Assembly (NCBI GenBank): GCA_034509425.1 | Contig: JAVTVJ010001743.1 | Span: forward strand, 124,001 to 188,000 | Reading direction: 5' to 3' | Length of the DNA: 64,000 nt | DNA from: Eopsaltria australis | Lineage: Eukaryota > Chordata > Aves > Passeriformes > Petroicidae | Shown: piece after piece, positions 24,293 through 33,611 of the stretch | Layout of the letters: each line of letters begins with the position of its first letter | Numbering within the stretch: position 1 is the first letter of the stretch | Notes under the pieces: generated by a model | Told to the model about the DNA's origin: nothing | The model's database searches: none | The model's input: the letters and a program-made list of their open reading frames with translations, nothing else | Translations under genes and position numbers: made by a program

Positions 24293-24651
24293 ATTTGGTC
24301 AGCTTGACCGCTTGCCTCATCGGAGCGACCTTCGCCAGAAGTGCGCCGTTGCAGCATCAGCCGCCCTTCCTGAAGAGCTCCGCGTTCTAGTGGACTCTTC
24401 GGGAGGGGAGATCAAACAACCTCTCTCCCAACGGAGTGAGGAGGGAGCCTCGGTCACCACACTGCCCTAGCCAGAGGACTGTGACCGGCGGTCAGGGACG
24501 GGAGACATGCCAGGGATCCGGGACCCGGCACGCGGAGTAAAATCACTGCGCAGCGTCCGAAAAGTGAGTTTAAGATTTTCCCCTGACCCCACCGCGTTGG
24601 CTTTAGTTTTTTACGTTGTCCGTTTTACCTCGGCTAGGAGTTGCTGCCGTT

Positions 24652-25935
24652 ATGGGTGCCCGGCTTTCCAGGCAGCAAAAGGGGTTTTACTCCCAAATTA
24701 AGGGAGTTTTAACCGCGGAGGGGAAGCGTTTTTCGAAGCCTCTTTTAAGGGAATTCATTAGATGGGTTTTTATTCAGTTTCCCTCGGTTTCTTCAGACTC
24801 AGTTCGAGATCTGGGTTTTTGGGACAAAGTTGGGGATTCTTTAACTAGGAAAATTAGACAGGGAGATGTTCGGGTGACTCGTTTTTATTCGGTTTTGATT
24901 TTAATTTGCGATTCTTTGAGGGCAATTACTAAGGGGAAAGTTGAGACCCCAGTTCCTCCTACCCCACCTTCCCTACCACCCCTCTCTCCGCACCCCTCTT
25001 CCCTGAAGCGTCGAGAATTGCGTCGGGTGTCGTTTGCCCTCGATCCCCCGCAATCTCCGGCGCTCCCTGACCGGTGGGGAGAGGGCCCCTCCTCACCGGA
25101 CCTTCCCTTAGATCTTTTACCTATGCCCGAGTACCCGGTTGCGCCCGTTACCCCCTCCCCCCGCCCTTATCGTACTTCTATTAGAGAAGATGGCCGCCGC
25201 GAAAAACAAAACGGCGCCGGCCTCGCAGCCAGCGCGCCTTCCACCCCCCGTTTTGGCGCCAAGAGCCACTTTGCGCGGGATCTTCCCCCTTCCCCGGACT
25301 CCTCCCCTGAGCCGGCCCACGGAGTCCTCTGCCCCCCGGGCCATCCCGCCGCCGACGTCGCGTCGGGGCGTGGTATCGCGTCGGGCCCCTCCCATCCCAT
25401 CGGGACCTCCTACTGGCCTCGCGCGGCACCCGTCCCCTCGCGCGCCGCCCTCTCTGGTTTCGGTTCCCATGCCCCCCCTTCCGGTCCTCGACACCTAGAA
25501 CCCGGGAGGGGGGAGGCCGAGGCCTGCCAGCACCCTGGGCCCCGGAGCTTGGAACTCGGGAGGGGGGAGGCCTCGGCCTGCCGGCACCCTGGGCCCCGGA
25601 GCCTAGAACCCGGAGGCCCACAGGCCGAGGCTGGTGCCGAGGCCTGGGACCGGGCCCAGGCCTGCCCAGGTTCAGATCACGTAGAACCCAGGGGCCTAGG
25701 GGGCGCGGCCCAGGAGGGGGGACAAGGCCTGGTAGCCCTACCGGTCTCCCTGGGTAGGCGTGGGCGGAATCCCCGGTGGGAGCCTTTCCCATTCTCCCAG
25801 CTGCGAGACCTATGTTGTAGAGTTTTATACTTCGGTGTTTTACCTACTCGTCCTCCAATCCCAGGCACGGTGCCTCTGCTCAGTGGTTGCCTTCCTCACC
25901 ACTGTGCTACCTCAACCCCCTGTCCGTTAGGATGA
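24652..25935 (+). pseudogene. gag: ERV B gag, matrix and proline-rich part
   Basis: N-terminal Gag. I prefer ATG 24652 over the in-frame upstream ATG at 24616 because it gives MGARLSRQQ, with a glycine at position 2 suited to myristoylation. About 100 residues of a matrix-like helical domain (LREFIRWVFIQFP, FWDKVGDSL) follow. A long Pro/Ser/Gly/Arg-rich, very GC-rich linker comes next, including near-repeats around 25498-25615 (PGRGEAEACQHPGPRSLE-type). The frame runs into a nested LTR at 25921 and stops at 25933-25935. The capsid part resumes at 26362 in the same frame number. Large minus-strand open frames over the GC-rich linker are shadows. Confidence 0.8.
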
Positions 25936-26348
25936 GAGCCGAGGGAACCCCGAGGATTCCGCACAGGGAGGAAGACGTGGAGGGTCGTCTTGGGTTTGGT
26001 TCAGGAGGAATCACAAAGGCAGGAGCGACTCTAAGCTTCAGGCAACAGAGAAGTTTATTCCCTGGGACCCCAAAGTCAAAGGAGCCCCGACTAGCTCTCG
26101 ACAGCAACTTATATAGTACAATAAACAACCAATCAGGGTAAAGGCTCGGGGTGGGATTAAGGCGGGAGCTTTCAACAGCAGCCAATAATATAGAAACAGG
26201 GGAGTGGTTTGGGGATAACAACAAATCATAAACAGGGGTACAGAGAACTTTCCAGAACAACCTGCCAATCACCTGTGTGATAGACAAATAACAGATCCAA
26301 TAGGAGCAAGGGGTGTCAACTTTGGGTGTTAACTGGGGTGTGACTACA
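25921..26348 (-). mobile_element. Nested solo LTR inside ERV B gag
   Basis: A block of about 428 bp that interrupts gag. On the minus strand it starts TGTAGTCACACC, has TATATAAG at about 26114-26107 and AATAAA at 26059-26054, and ends CTAACGGACA. These are the parts of a short LTR. It sits between matrix-linker and capsid coding sequence that share one frame. No matching target duplication is visible (ACCCCC on the left, ACCGGG on the right), so the boundaries are approximate. Confidence 0.65.
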
Positions 26349-26361
26349 ACCGGGCTAAACC

Positions 26362-27351
26362 ATGGATGTTTTTATAGCAGGGGGGCGACTCCCTGATGGA
26401 CCGCTCCACCAGGAAGTCTTCAGGCCTCTAGGTCTCGTTTCTTTATTGACAACTGCCACACTATGTAAGATGATCAGCGACCACGGACTGGAATCATCTT
26501 ACAGCCAGGGCATGCTCAGGGCAACCTTTAGGTCCAACCTCTTAGTCCCGGAGGACCTTAAGTCAATCATGGAAGGGATCCTGGCTCCTGAAAATTACAT
26601 GCTATGGGAAAGGGCTTGGAAACGCCTGCTAGAGGACCTCTTGGGAGAATATGATGGGGAGGATGAGGTCGATGACCTGACAATGGACCACCTAGCAGGC
26701 GAGGGGGACTTTAGCAAGGGTGAGGTGCAGGCTGCACAGCTCCCAACAAGGGCTATTAGAGACATACAGCAGGCTGCACTCAGGGCCCTCCTGACGTTAC
26801 CATCTGCAGAGGTGCCCTCAGAGGGGTATGCCACCATCAGGCAACAGCCGGAGGAGAGCTTTGTTAAGTTTGTGGGCCGAGTGAGGATGGCCCTCAAGAA
26901 ACAGGAGGAAGACCCCTCAAACCAAGCAAAGCTCCTCCGGTCAGTGGCATACACCAATGCCAACATTCCCTGCAAGGCAGTCCTAAAAACCCTCCCTAAA
27001 TTGCCTCGGCCCACCTTAGAGGCAATGTTGGAAGCATGCACCGAGATCACCCCCGAGCGATCAGTAGCAACCCCTCCTCCAGGCCGCGGACCCCAACAGC
27101 AAAGGAGGTATGTGGCAGCAGTGGGGGCTGCCACCCCTGGAATTGACAACAACCGAACTGGACATAACAAGTGTTATAACTGTGGACAGGGTGGGCACAT
27201 CGCACGCTTTTGTCCAAAGCCCCGGAGAAATAACACCTCTTGTTCTAAGCCTCCCGCAGGTCCCGGAGCGGTGCTCTGCCCGTGTTGCCGCCAGCACCAG
27301 GGAAACGGGCAGAAGAGCACGGTACAGCACCGTGCTGTGACACCAAATTAA
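26362..27351 (+). CDS. gag: ERV B gag, capsid-nucleocapsid part
   Basis: An open frame of 329 codons. It begins in capsid sequence (RPLGLVSLLTTATL) and includes the major homology region (IRQQPEESFVKFVGRVRMAL, around residues 158-177). A classical zinc knuckle CYNCGQGGHIARFC lies at 27172-27213, and a second, degenerate Cys-rich segment (CPCCRQH) follows. It is the downstream half of the interrupted gag. In-frame TAA at 26356 means it is not read through from the matrix part, and the ATG at 26362 is probably not a natural start. The -1 slippery site GGGAAAC lies 45 nt before the stop. Confidence 0.85.
   Translation: MDVFIAGGRLPDGPLHQEVFRPLGLVSLLTTATLCKMISDHGLESSYSQGMLRATFRSNLLVPEDLKSIMEGILAPENYMLWERAWKRLLEDLLGEYDGEDEVDDLTMDHLAGEGDFSKGEVQAAQLPTRAIRDIQQAALRALLTLPSAEVPSEGYATIRQQPEESFVKFVGRVRMALKKQEEDPSNQAKLLRSVAYTNANIPCKAVLKTLPKLPRPTLEAMLEACTEITPERSVATPPPGRGPQQQRRYVAAVGAATPGIDNNRTGHNKCYNCGQGGHIARFCPKPRRNNTSCSKPPAGPGAVLCPCCRQHQGNGQKSTVQHRAVTPN
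27300..27306 (+). promoter_or_regulatory. -1 frameshift heptamer, gag to pro
   Basis: G GGA AAC is positioned on gag codons (CAG GGA AAC). The -1 frame continues open to 27477. GGGAAAC is a known betaretroviral gag-pro slippery sequence. Confidence 0.85.
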
Positions 27352-28106
27352 ATGCTGACAACACCGGGACCACCATCGCCGCTCTGGTGAGACAGCCCGC
27401 CACACCATCGGCAGGGGAGGGAGACACTCCAGCGACCAAGGACAGGACCAGGTTTCACCTGGTAAGTGCCCACCCTTAACATGTCACACATACAGACTTC
27501 TGCGGCTATAACGTGTTCCTTTGTGGAGACATTTACGAAAGAACTGAGCTTTTGGTTGTAGGAGATTCCACCAGGGGCCCTCCTGGGCTCTTTGTTCTCC
27601 CACAAATTGTAGCTGCAGTTCCTGGTCAGACTTTTAAAATTACCGCGGCTTGCCACTCAGCTCCCTGGTTTATGCCCAGGGGCCAATGGCTGGCACACGC
27701 GATTGTAATTCCTGAAGATCTCCCGAGAGCCAAAATGACACCACAGGCAATGTATTCAGAACTCCTGGGAACTGACAAGCCCACCCTGTCGTGCTGCCTC
27801 AAAAATGGCAAGGCAGCAGTGCATATCCGGGGCATGATGGACACAGGATCGGATGTGACAATCATTTCAGCAGCAGAGTGGCCACCCGGGTGGGTGCTCC
27901 GGCCCTCTACCAAGAACATCAATGGCCTTGGGGGAGCTGTTATGCCCCAGAAGTCCACCAGTAACATCCTGGTGGAGGGGCCGGACGGTCATGTAGCCAC
28001 GGTAAGACCATACGTAGTGGCCTCCAGCTTCAGCCTCTGGGGCAGGGATCTGTTGTCGCAGTGGGGGACCAGGCTAGAAATCCCAGATACACCAGGGGAT
28101 TTCTAG
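27306..28106 (+). pseudogene. pro: ERV B pro: dUTPase-like plus aspartic protease
   Basis: The frame is entered by -1 shift from gag. After a linker, TAA at 27477-27479 interrupts it. The frame then continues (27480-28106) through a segment with dUTPase-like flavour (GPPGLFVLPQ, then PRGQWLAHAIVIP). The dUTPase call is tentative because I cannot align all its motifs. A retroviral protease follows, with catalytic DTGSD at 27840-27854 in MMDTGSDVTIIS, a pattern typical of betaretroviruses. The frame ends at TAG 28104-28106 and overlaps pol at the second slippery site. Apart from the one stop the protease core looks intact. Confidence 0.82.
28097..28103 (+). promoter_or_regulatory. -1 frameshift heptamer, pro to pol
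   Basis: G GAT TTC sits directly before the pro stop TAG, and the -1 frame enters pol. It resembles the GGATTTA type used between pro and pol in mouse mammary tumour virus. Confidence 0.75.
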
Positions 28107-30728
28107 CCGGGGCCACTGCTGGGCGCGCCACCCATGGCTCTGTTCCACCTCTCACTTGGAAGACCAACAAGCCGGTGTGGGTGGAGCAGTGGCCCCTTAC
28201 CAAAGATAAGTTAAGCGCCCTACGGTCCCTCGTGGAGGAGCAACTTTCCAAGGGTAATGTCATTCCATCAGACAGCCCTTGGAACTCCCCTGTCTTTGTC
28301 ATCCGTAAGGCTGGCGGAGGCGGGTGGAGGCTCCTCCATGACCTACGCAAGATCAATGAAGTCATTGTCGACATGGGGCCCCTTCAGCCGGGATTACCAT
28401 CCCCGGCAATGCTCCCCCGAGCGTGGCCACTCGCAGTCATCGACATCAAGGACTGCTTCTTTTCGATCCCGTTGCACCCAGATGATGCGCCGCGCTTTGC
28501 CTTCTCAGTTCCATCAGTAAACAGGCAGGCGCCCCAGGAAAGGTACCATTGGCGGATTTTACCGCAGGGAATGAAAAATTCCCCTGTAATCTGCCAATGG
28601 TACGTAGCCCGAGTACTGTCGCCAGTGAGGAAAGCCTTCACGAAATCCATAATTTTCCATTACATGGACGACGTCCTTGTATGTGCTCCCTCGGAGCATC
28701 TTTTGGACCTGACATTGAAAGCCACCATCAGTGCCATAGAGCGTGCCGGAATGATCATCCATCCAAACAAGGTACAACGCACCCTACCGTGGAAGTACCT
28801 CGGCATCCGCATCGGAGAGCGGACCGTCGCACCCCAGCAGCTTGAAATCTTGGACGAGCCCAGGACACTGAGAGAATTCCACCAACTCTGCGGCAGCATC
28901 AACTGGGTTCGTCCTCTGCTGGGGCTGACGACGGCGGACCTCGCCCCCTTGTTCGACCTTCTGAAGGGCGGCGAGGGACCGGACTCTCCGAAGCAGCTCA
29001 CCACAGATGCCAGGGCTTCCATAGGTAAGGTGCGCAAAGCCTTAGCCTCCCGGCACGCCCATAGAGTGGCCCCGGACCTGCCCTTTCAGCTCACCATCCT
29101 GGGGCAGGTCCCACAATACCATGCATTGATATTTCAATGGGATGGGAGGTTGAAGGATCCCCTCTTAATCATAGAGTGGGTGTTCCTCCCTCATACTCCG
29201 TCCAAGACTATCACCACGCCACAAGAGCTGGTGGCCTCGCTGATCACCAGAGCGAGGACCAGGCTCCGCACCCTTGCGGGATGCGATTTTTCATGCATAC
29301 GTGTTCCTTGGAAAGATGAGGACTTGGAGAAGTTAATCCAGTCCAATGAGAGCCTCCAGTTCTCTCTCGACAGTTTCCCAGGCAAAATTACCGGCGAGAA
29401 ATTAAAACACCATCTGTTTAACACAAATTTTAATTTGGCTCCAAAGTTTATGCAGTCAAAAAAGCCTGTAAAAGGAGCTCTGACGGTTTTCACCGACGGC
29501 TCAGGATCCTCTCACAAGTCAGTCATGACTTGGAAGGATCCTCGGACCCAGAAGTGGGAATCTGAGGTCCATGTGGTGGAGGGATCCCCACAAATTGCAG
29601 AACTAGCAGCCGTCGTCAGAGTCTTTGAGAGGTTCCAGGAACCTCTCAATTTAGTCACTGATTCGGCTTATGTTGCTGGGGTCACTGTCAGAGCAGAACA
29701 CAGCTTACTTAAGGAGGTCTCCAACCCAAATTTGTTCGGGCTGCTCTCGCAGCTAGTGTTCCTGTTGTCCCACCGAGAGCACCCATTTCACGTGATGCAT
29801 GTGAGATCGCATCAAGACCTCCCCGGGTACATCAGTGAGGGGAACCGCAGGGCGGACGCCTTGGCAATGGCTGCGCAGGTGCAGTCAGCTAACATCCCTG
29901 ACACCTTCGCGCAAGCTAAGATGTCCCACCAGTTTTATCATCAAAACGCCCCAGCCCTCTGGAGGATGTTCCACCTACCTCTAGAGCAGGCTCGGGCAAT
30001 TGTGGTGACATGTCCCAGCTGCCAGACCTACCAACTGCCCTCTCTCCATCCAGGGGTAAACCCCCGAGGGCTAGTAGCCAGTGAGGTCTGGCAAATGGAT
30101 GTGACTCACATACAAGAATTTGGACGGCTGAAGTACGTCCATGTATCAGTAGATACCTTCAGCCATGCAGTTTTTGCCTCCGCCCACACGGGCGAAAAAG
30201 CCAAGGATGTACGTAAACATTTACTAATGGCCTTCTCTGTCCTAGGTACCCCCAAGCAAAATTAAAACGGACAATGGCCCAGCGTACACCTCTGCCTACC
30301 TCCGTAGTTTCCTCCAGGAGTGGGGGATTGCCCACGTCACCGGCATCCCTCACTCACCTACAGGACAGGCCATCGTGGAGAGGACTCACGGTACACTCAA
30401 GAGAGTCCTCTACCAGCAGCAGGGAGGTGCAGAGAAGAAATCGCCCATTGAGCGACTCTGCAAAGCGCTCTTCACGATTAACTTTTTAAATTGTACACCA
30501 GAAGAGCCCCTTCCCCTTGTATTCCGGCACTTTATGAATTCGGCCAATTCTAAATTAAGAGAACATCCGCCGGTGCTGGTGAGGGACCCTGAGACCCACG
30601 AGGTTGAGGGGCCCCTCCCATTGATCGTCTGGGGCAGAGGTTACGCATGTGTGTCCACCCCAGAGGGGCCGAAATGGATCCCAGCTAGGTATGTCCGACC
30701 CTACCGGGGGCCTAGGCAGAGAAAGTGA
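28103..30728 (+). pseudogene. pol: ERV B pol, one frameshift
   Basis: Long polymerase gene. RT has WVEQWPL, NSPVFVIRK, ILPQGMKNSP and the catalytic YMDD at 28661-28672. RNase H has FTDGSGS near 29490, the Glu in IAELAAV, LVTDSAYV near 29655 and the Asp in RRADALA. Integrase has the HHCC zinc segment (HQFYHQ...CPSC), WQMDVTH near 30090, KTDNGPAY near 30265, VERTHG and a C-terminal domain ending PYRGPRQRK. RT, RNase H and the first part of integrase form one open frame of 720 codons from the frameshift site. A single extra base in an A-run at about 30258-30261 ends that frame at 30263-30265. The integrase core continues in the next frame to TGA 30726-30728. Confidence 0.9.
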
Positions 30729-30785
30729 GCTTGTTTTGCAGAGACAGTTCCACCCCAGTCTCCACAAGAAGAAGGTTTCCAGGCC

Positions 30786-30950
30786 ATGGAAGCCTGGAAG
30801 AAAAGAAAAAAGAAATACTTACCCGGCTTTGACGACTCTCCAGCACCTCCTCAAGAAGAAGAAGAAACAGAAGAAAACACCAGAGATGCCGGAGAGAGAA
30901 TCCCATGTACTGTACACCCCCTGTTTCCCTTCCCCAACCTACTCCTCTGA
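30786..30950 (+). pseudogene. ERV B env leader remnant
   Basis: A 54-codon frame starting MEAWKKRKKKYLPGF. It has a strongly basic cluster, then PPQEEEETEEN, then a short hydrophobic end (FPFPNLLL) just before the stop. The position after integrase, the basic head and the hydrophobic end fit the long, basic signal peptide of betaretroviral Env. The surface subunit is missing downstream. Assignment is by position and composition only. Confidence 0.5.
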
Positions 30951-31171
30951 CTTACCTTCTGTGTGTCCCTATCCCTATTTCCTACTCGTTTAAAAGAAAA
31001 GGGGGGAGATAAGGGGAGAGTATGGTAGTTTGAGTTCTCTTCTGTTGCTTGGGTTGCTTTACTCCCTGCAAAATCTTGTACAGTTTGCCTTTATAAAGCA
31101 GCTGAGGGTGCTGAGCCTTCTGCTGACTCCTTAATACCTTGTTTTAAAAAGCCACCACATCCCTACGGACT

Positions 31172-31286
31172 TTGCTTTTAATTTTGTTGGTCATTCTTAT
31201 TGGACTTTGCCTTTTAAGTTGTTTTAAGTGTTTTGTCGTTTCTCTAGTTAACCGTTTACTGTCTTTAAGTAATAAAAACGGGGGAG
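31172..31286 (+). pseudogene. ERV B env membrane-anchor remnant
   Basis: A short frame whose first part is a membrane helix (LLILLVILIGLCLLSCF) followed by a basic/serine tail that runs into the polypurine tract and LTR. This is where the Env transmembrane anchor and cytoplasmic tail normally lie. About 220 bp separate it from the leader remnant, so nearly all of env was deleted. Confidence 0.6.
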
Positions 31287-31287
31287 A
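31274..31287 (+). other. ERV B polypurine tract
   Basis: AAAAACGGGGGAGA immediately before the 3' LTR, the plus-strand primer site. Confidence 0.85.
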
Positions 31288-31893
31288 TGTGGCAGTGGTG
31301 CAGGTTACCCCAGAAGAAGAATTTCCAATGAGAAAGCCCTGGGGGGAGCAGGAGTGCTCCCCTGAGGTGGAGCAAACAATAGTTTAGCCCAGAAGAGGCT
31401 GGGCTCGAGACAGGTGAACACCCCCAGGGCTCATTGGGGAGCGCCACCTGCCCATCTAAGTCAATCACCCCCAGTTTTCTGGAGAGTTCTCAGTTACTCG
31501 GTTGTTCATTGTATCACTCCCCTGCCTGTAACCCTCTCTCATCCCCCTTCTATCCCTGGTTAGCTCCCTGTCCCCTGCTCCTCCCCGGTTCCCCCCCCCG
31601 CTGCCCGGTGATTGGTCACCGGGGGAACAATAAAAGATTGTGTCGCAGGGGAATCGAGGTCCTCCGACCCCCGGTGTCACAGAGTGCAGAACCTTGTGTC
31701 TGTGTCTCTTCATTCCCGGGTTTGGAAGATCCCCCTGAGGTGTGGGAGAGTTCGCCTACCAAGCAGCTAGCAGGGAGCGAGGGCAAGATTCGCTCAGCGA
31801 CTGGGAACAAGGCTGGCCTCCGAGGACCCAAGTCGCCTCCGCCTTTGCTAGTAGCCACCTCCACTCCACCGAGGAGGCAGGCGGACGGCCACA
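31288..31893 (+). repeat. ERV B 3' LTR
   Basis: A 606-bp LTR with two differences from the 5' copy. It ends GGCCACA followed by the TTTCAC duplication. Confidence 0.96.
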
Positions 31894-31899
31894 TTTCAC

Positions 31900-32938
31900 T
31901 GGACCTCAGATCCTTTAAGATCATCTTAACAAGGCCTCCATAGACCTCATAGATGTAACAAAGCAAATTTAGCCTCATACATCTTAATTCACACATTGTT
32001 ATAAGCTTCCTTTTGATTTTTATTCCTCTCTGCTGCCCCGGGATTTCTCAGATGGTTCCCATTTTCACCACAAACTGCACAAACAGCTGTGCTGGCACAA
32101 TGGATGTGGTGGTGTGGAGACAGGAAGGAAGGGCTGAGAGAGCAGAAATTGCTTGAACCTGCACTGCCACCAAAGAAAGAAACATGGAATTTTGCTTTCC
32201 GCTTTAGAAATATTCAGTACTCTCTATGAAAACTATGTTATGAACAAATAAACAATTGCAAAAGTATCCAGTGTCTTAAGGGTTTTACATAATTTGCAGT
32301 TGTCAGCTGAAAATTAGACAACACATGGAGTATGGATATATGACCATATATCCATATAAGAAACACTGGTGGCACTAAATCATGACTTTATAGCAACCAT
32401 TAAAAACCAACAGAACAAACTGAATCAGAATTCTTAATCTCTGTTACACAGCCTTTTTCTTCTGTTTTCAGGGATTACTTTATGTATCCTTCCATATCTC
32501 TCTTTTACCCCTTACAGAATCAGCAATCATCAGGACTCAACTGTTGAAGTATCTGGAGTTTGCAGAAGCAGCCTCACACACACAAAAAAATCACTGTTGA
32601 ATTATCTACATTTGTTTTCTTAATTGACTTTGCAGTTTGAATCCAGAGAAGCTGAGCCTGTACTGCTCTGCTGGACAGAAAACACTTGTGCCAGTACTGT
32701 ACAGGTCAGAAGGAGTCTGGATGGGGCCACACTCTGACTGTGTCCACATCCTGCATCTCTTTGTATTGTCTGTGTAAAGGTCGCAGCAATCTAATTTTCA
32801 TTCTCTGCAACACTTCAAACCATTCTTAGTGAAGCACCTGTTATGGGATCTGCTAAACAAGCAACTGAACAAATCTAGCAATTTGGTGAAGGGGATGAGG
32901 AGGAGATTTTTTAATCTTCCTTCTCTCACTCCTGCCCA
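31900..32938. other. Intergenic, nothing recognised
   Basis: About 1 kb of flanking DNA with no open frame of note, no LTR edges and no RNA gene that I can support. Confidence 0.6.
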
Positions 32939-32944
32939 CTTTCA

Positions 32945-33605
32945 TGCCGCGCATCTCTGGTGTTCCAAGAGCTGACCGCCAGGATTAGTCAGCAACCCGA
33001 GAAGCGGCGAGGGGGTGTCCCTGGGGTCAGGTCCACGCTCGCCAGGATCCTGGGACCCCAAGCCATGGGTTGCAGTCTTCCGAAGCAGGCAGGCAAAATT
33101 ACCGCGGCTGCCGAAACTGTAGCAAAGCGACGGGCTCCCAAGACGGAAATTACGACACTGAAACAAAGTATCGGGGTATCCGTGCTCCGTGAGCTCTGAG
33201 AGCGGAGAAACTCAGTAGCTGAGAGCCCCGAGCCCAGTCGCGCATCAGACTTCATTGTGATCACAACAACCAATGGGATTAGGGCACCAAGGTGGGACAA
33301 GGGAGGGACAAGGGGAAGGGGACCAACGGAGGGTATTTCGGGGAGGGGGCTGAGAGAAGGACAAGGGAGAAAACTAACCAACTACTGAACTGAGCTGAAC
33401 ATTCTAGAAACTGAGGGTGATAGACAGGTGATTGACAACAGAAAACAAATGGGGAGAGGGCAGACAGCCCACTAAAGATCACACCTTGTCTTGGGGCTAA
33501 CCATCTTTTGTTCTGCCCCAGGGGAATCTCTATTTCTTCTTGGGCCGATCCCACACACGGTCTTTCCAAGGGGTGGCCTTAGGGGCTGCCACAACAGCCC
33601 CCACA
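32945..33605 (-). mobile_element. Solo ERVK-class LTR
   Basis: A 661-bp block, GC-rich at its left half, with TG...CA ends and a perfect 6-bp target duplication, CTTTCA at 32939-32944 and 33606-33611. The 6-bp duplication indicates class II. On the minus strand it begins TGTGGGGGCTG and ends GCGCGGCA, so I favour minus orientation. No clear AATAAA was found, so orientation is less certain than identity. It does not match the LTRs of ERV A, B or C. Confidence 0.82.
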
Positions 33606-33611
33606 CTTTCA

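Larger units (their letters stand above)
23667..31893 (+). mobile_element. ERV B: betaretrovirus-like ERVK provirus
   Basis: A provirus of 8227 bp with a perfect 6-bp target duplication, TTTCAC at 23661-23666 and 31894-31899. It has two 606-bp LTRs that differ at two positions by eye. It carries a tRNA-Lys-like primer site, gag with a zinc knuckle, pro and pol in successive -1 frames, and only remnants of env. A 428-bp LTR is nested in gag. The 6-bp duplication, Lys primer site and two frameshift sites all fit class II (ERVK/betaretrovirus-like). Near-identical LTRs indicate a recent insertion. Confidence 0.95.

Noticed and set aside
23813..24390. 164-codon frame also present near 31434
   Set aside because: It lies mostly in the ERV B LTR, and the two copies reflect the two LTRs.
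25117..25792. Long minus-strand open frames (up to 203 codons)
   Set aside because: They lie over the very GC-rich gag linker of ERV B, where stop codons are rare by composition. They have no domain and are opposite a real gene.
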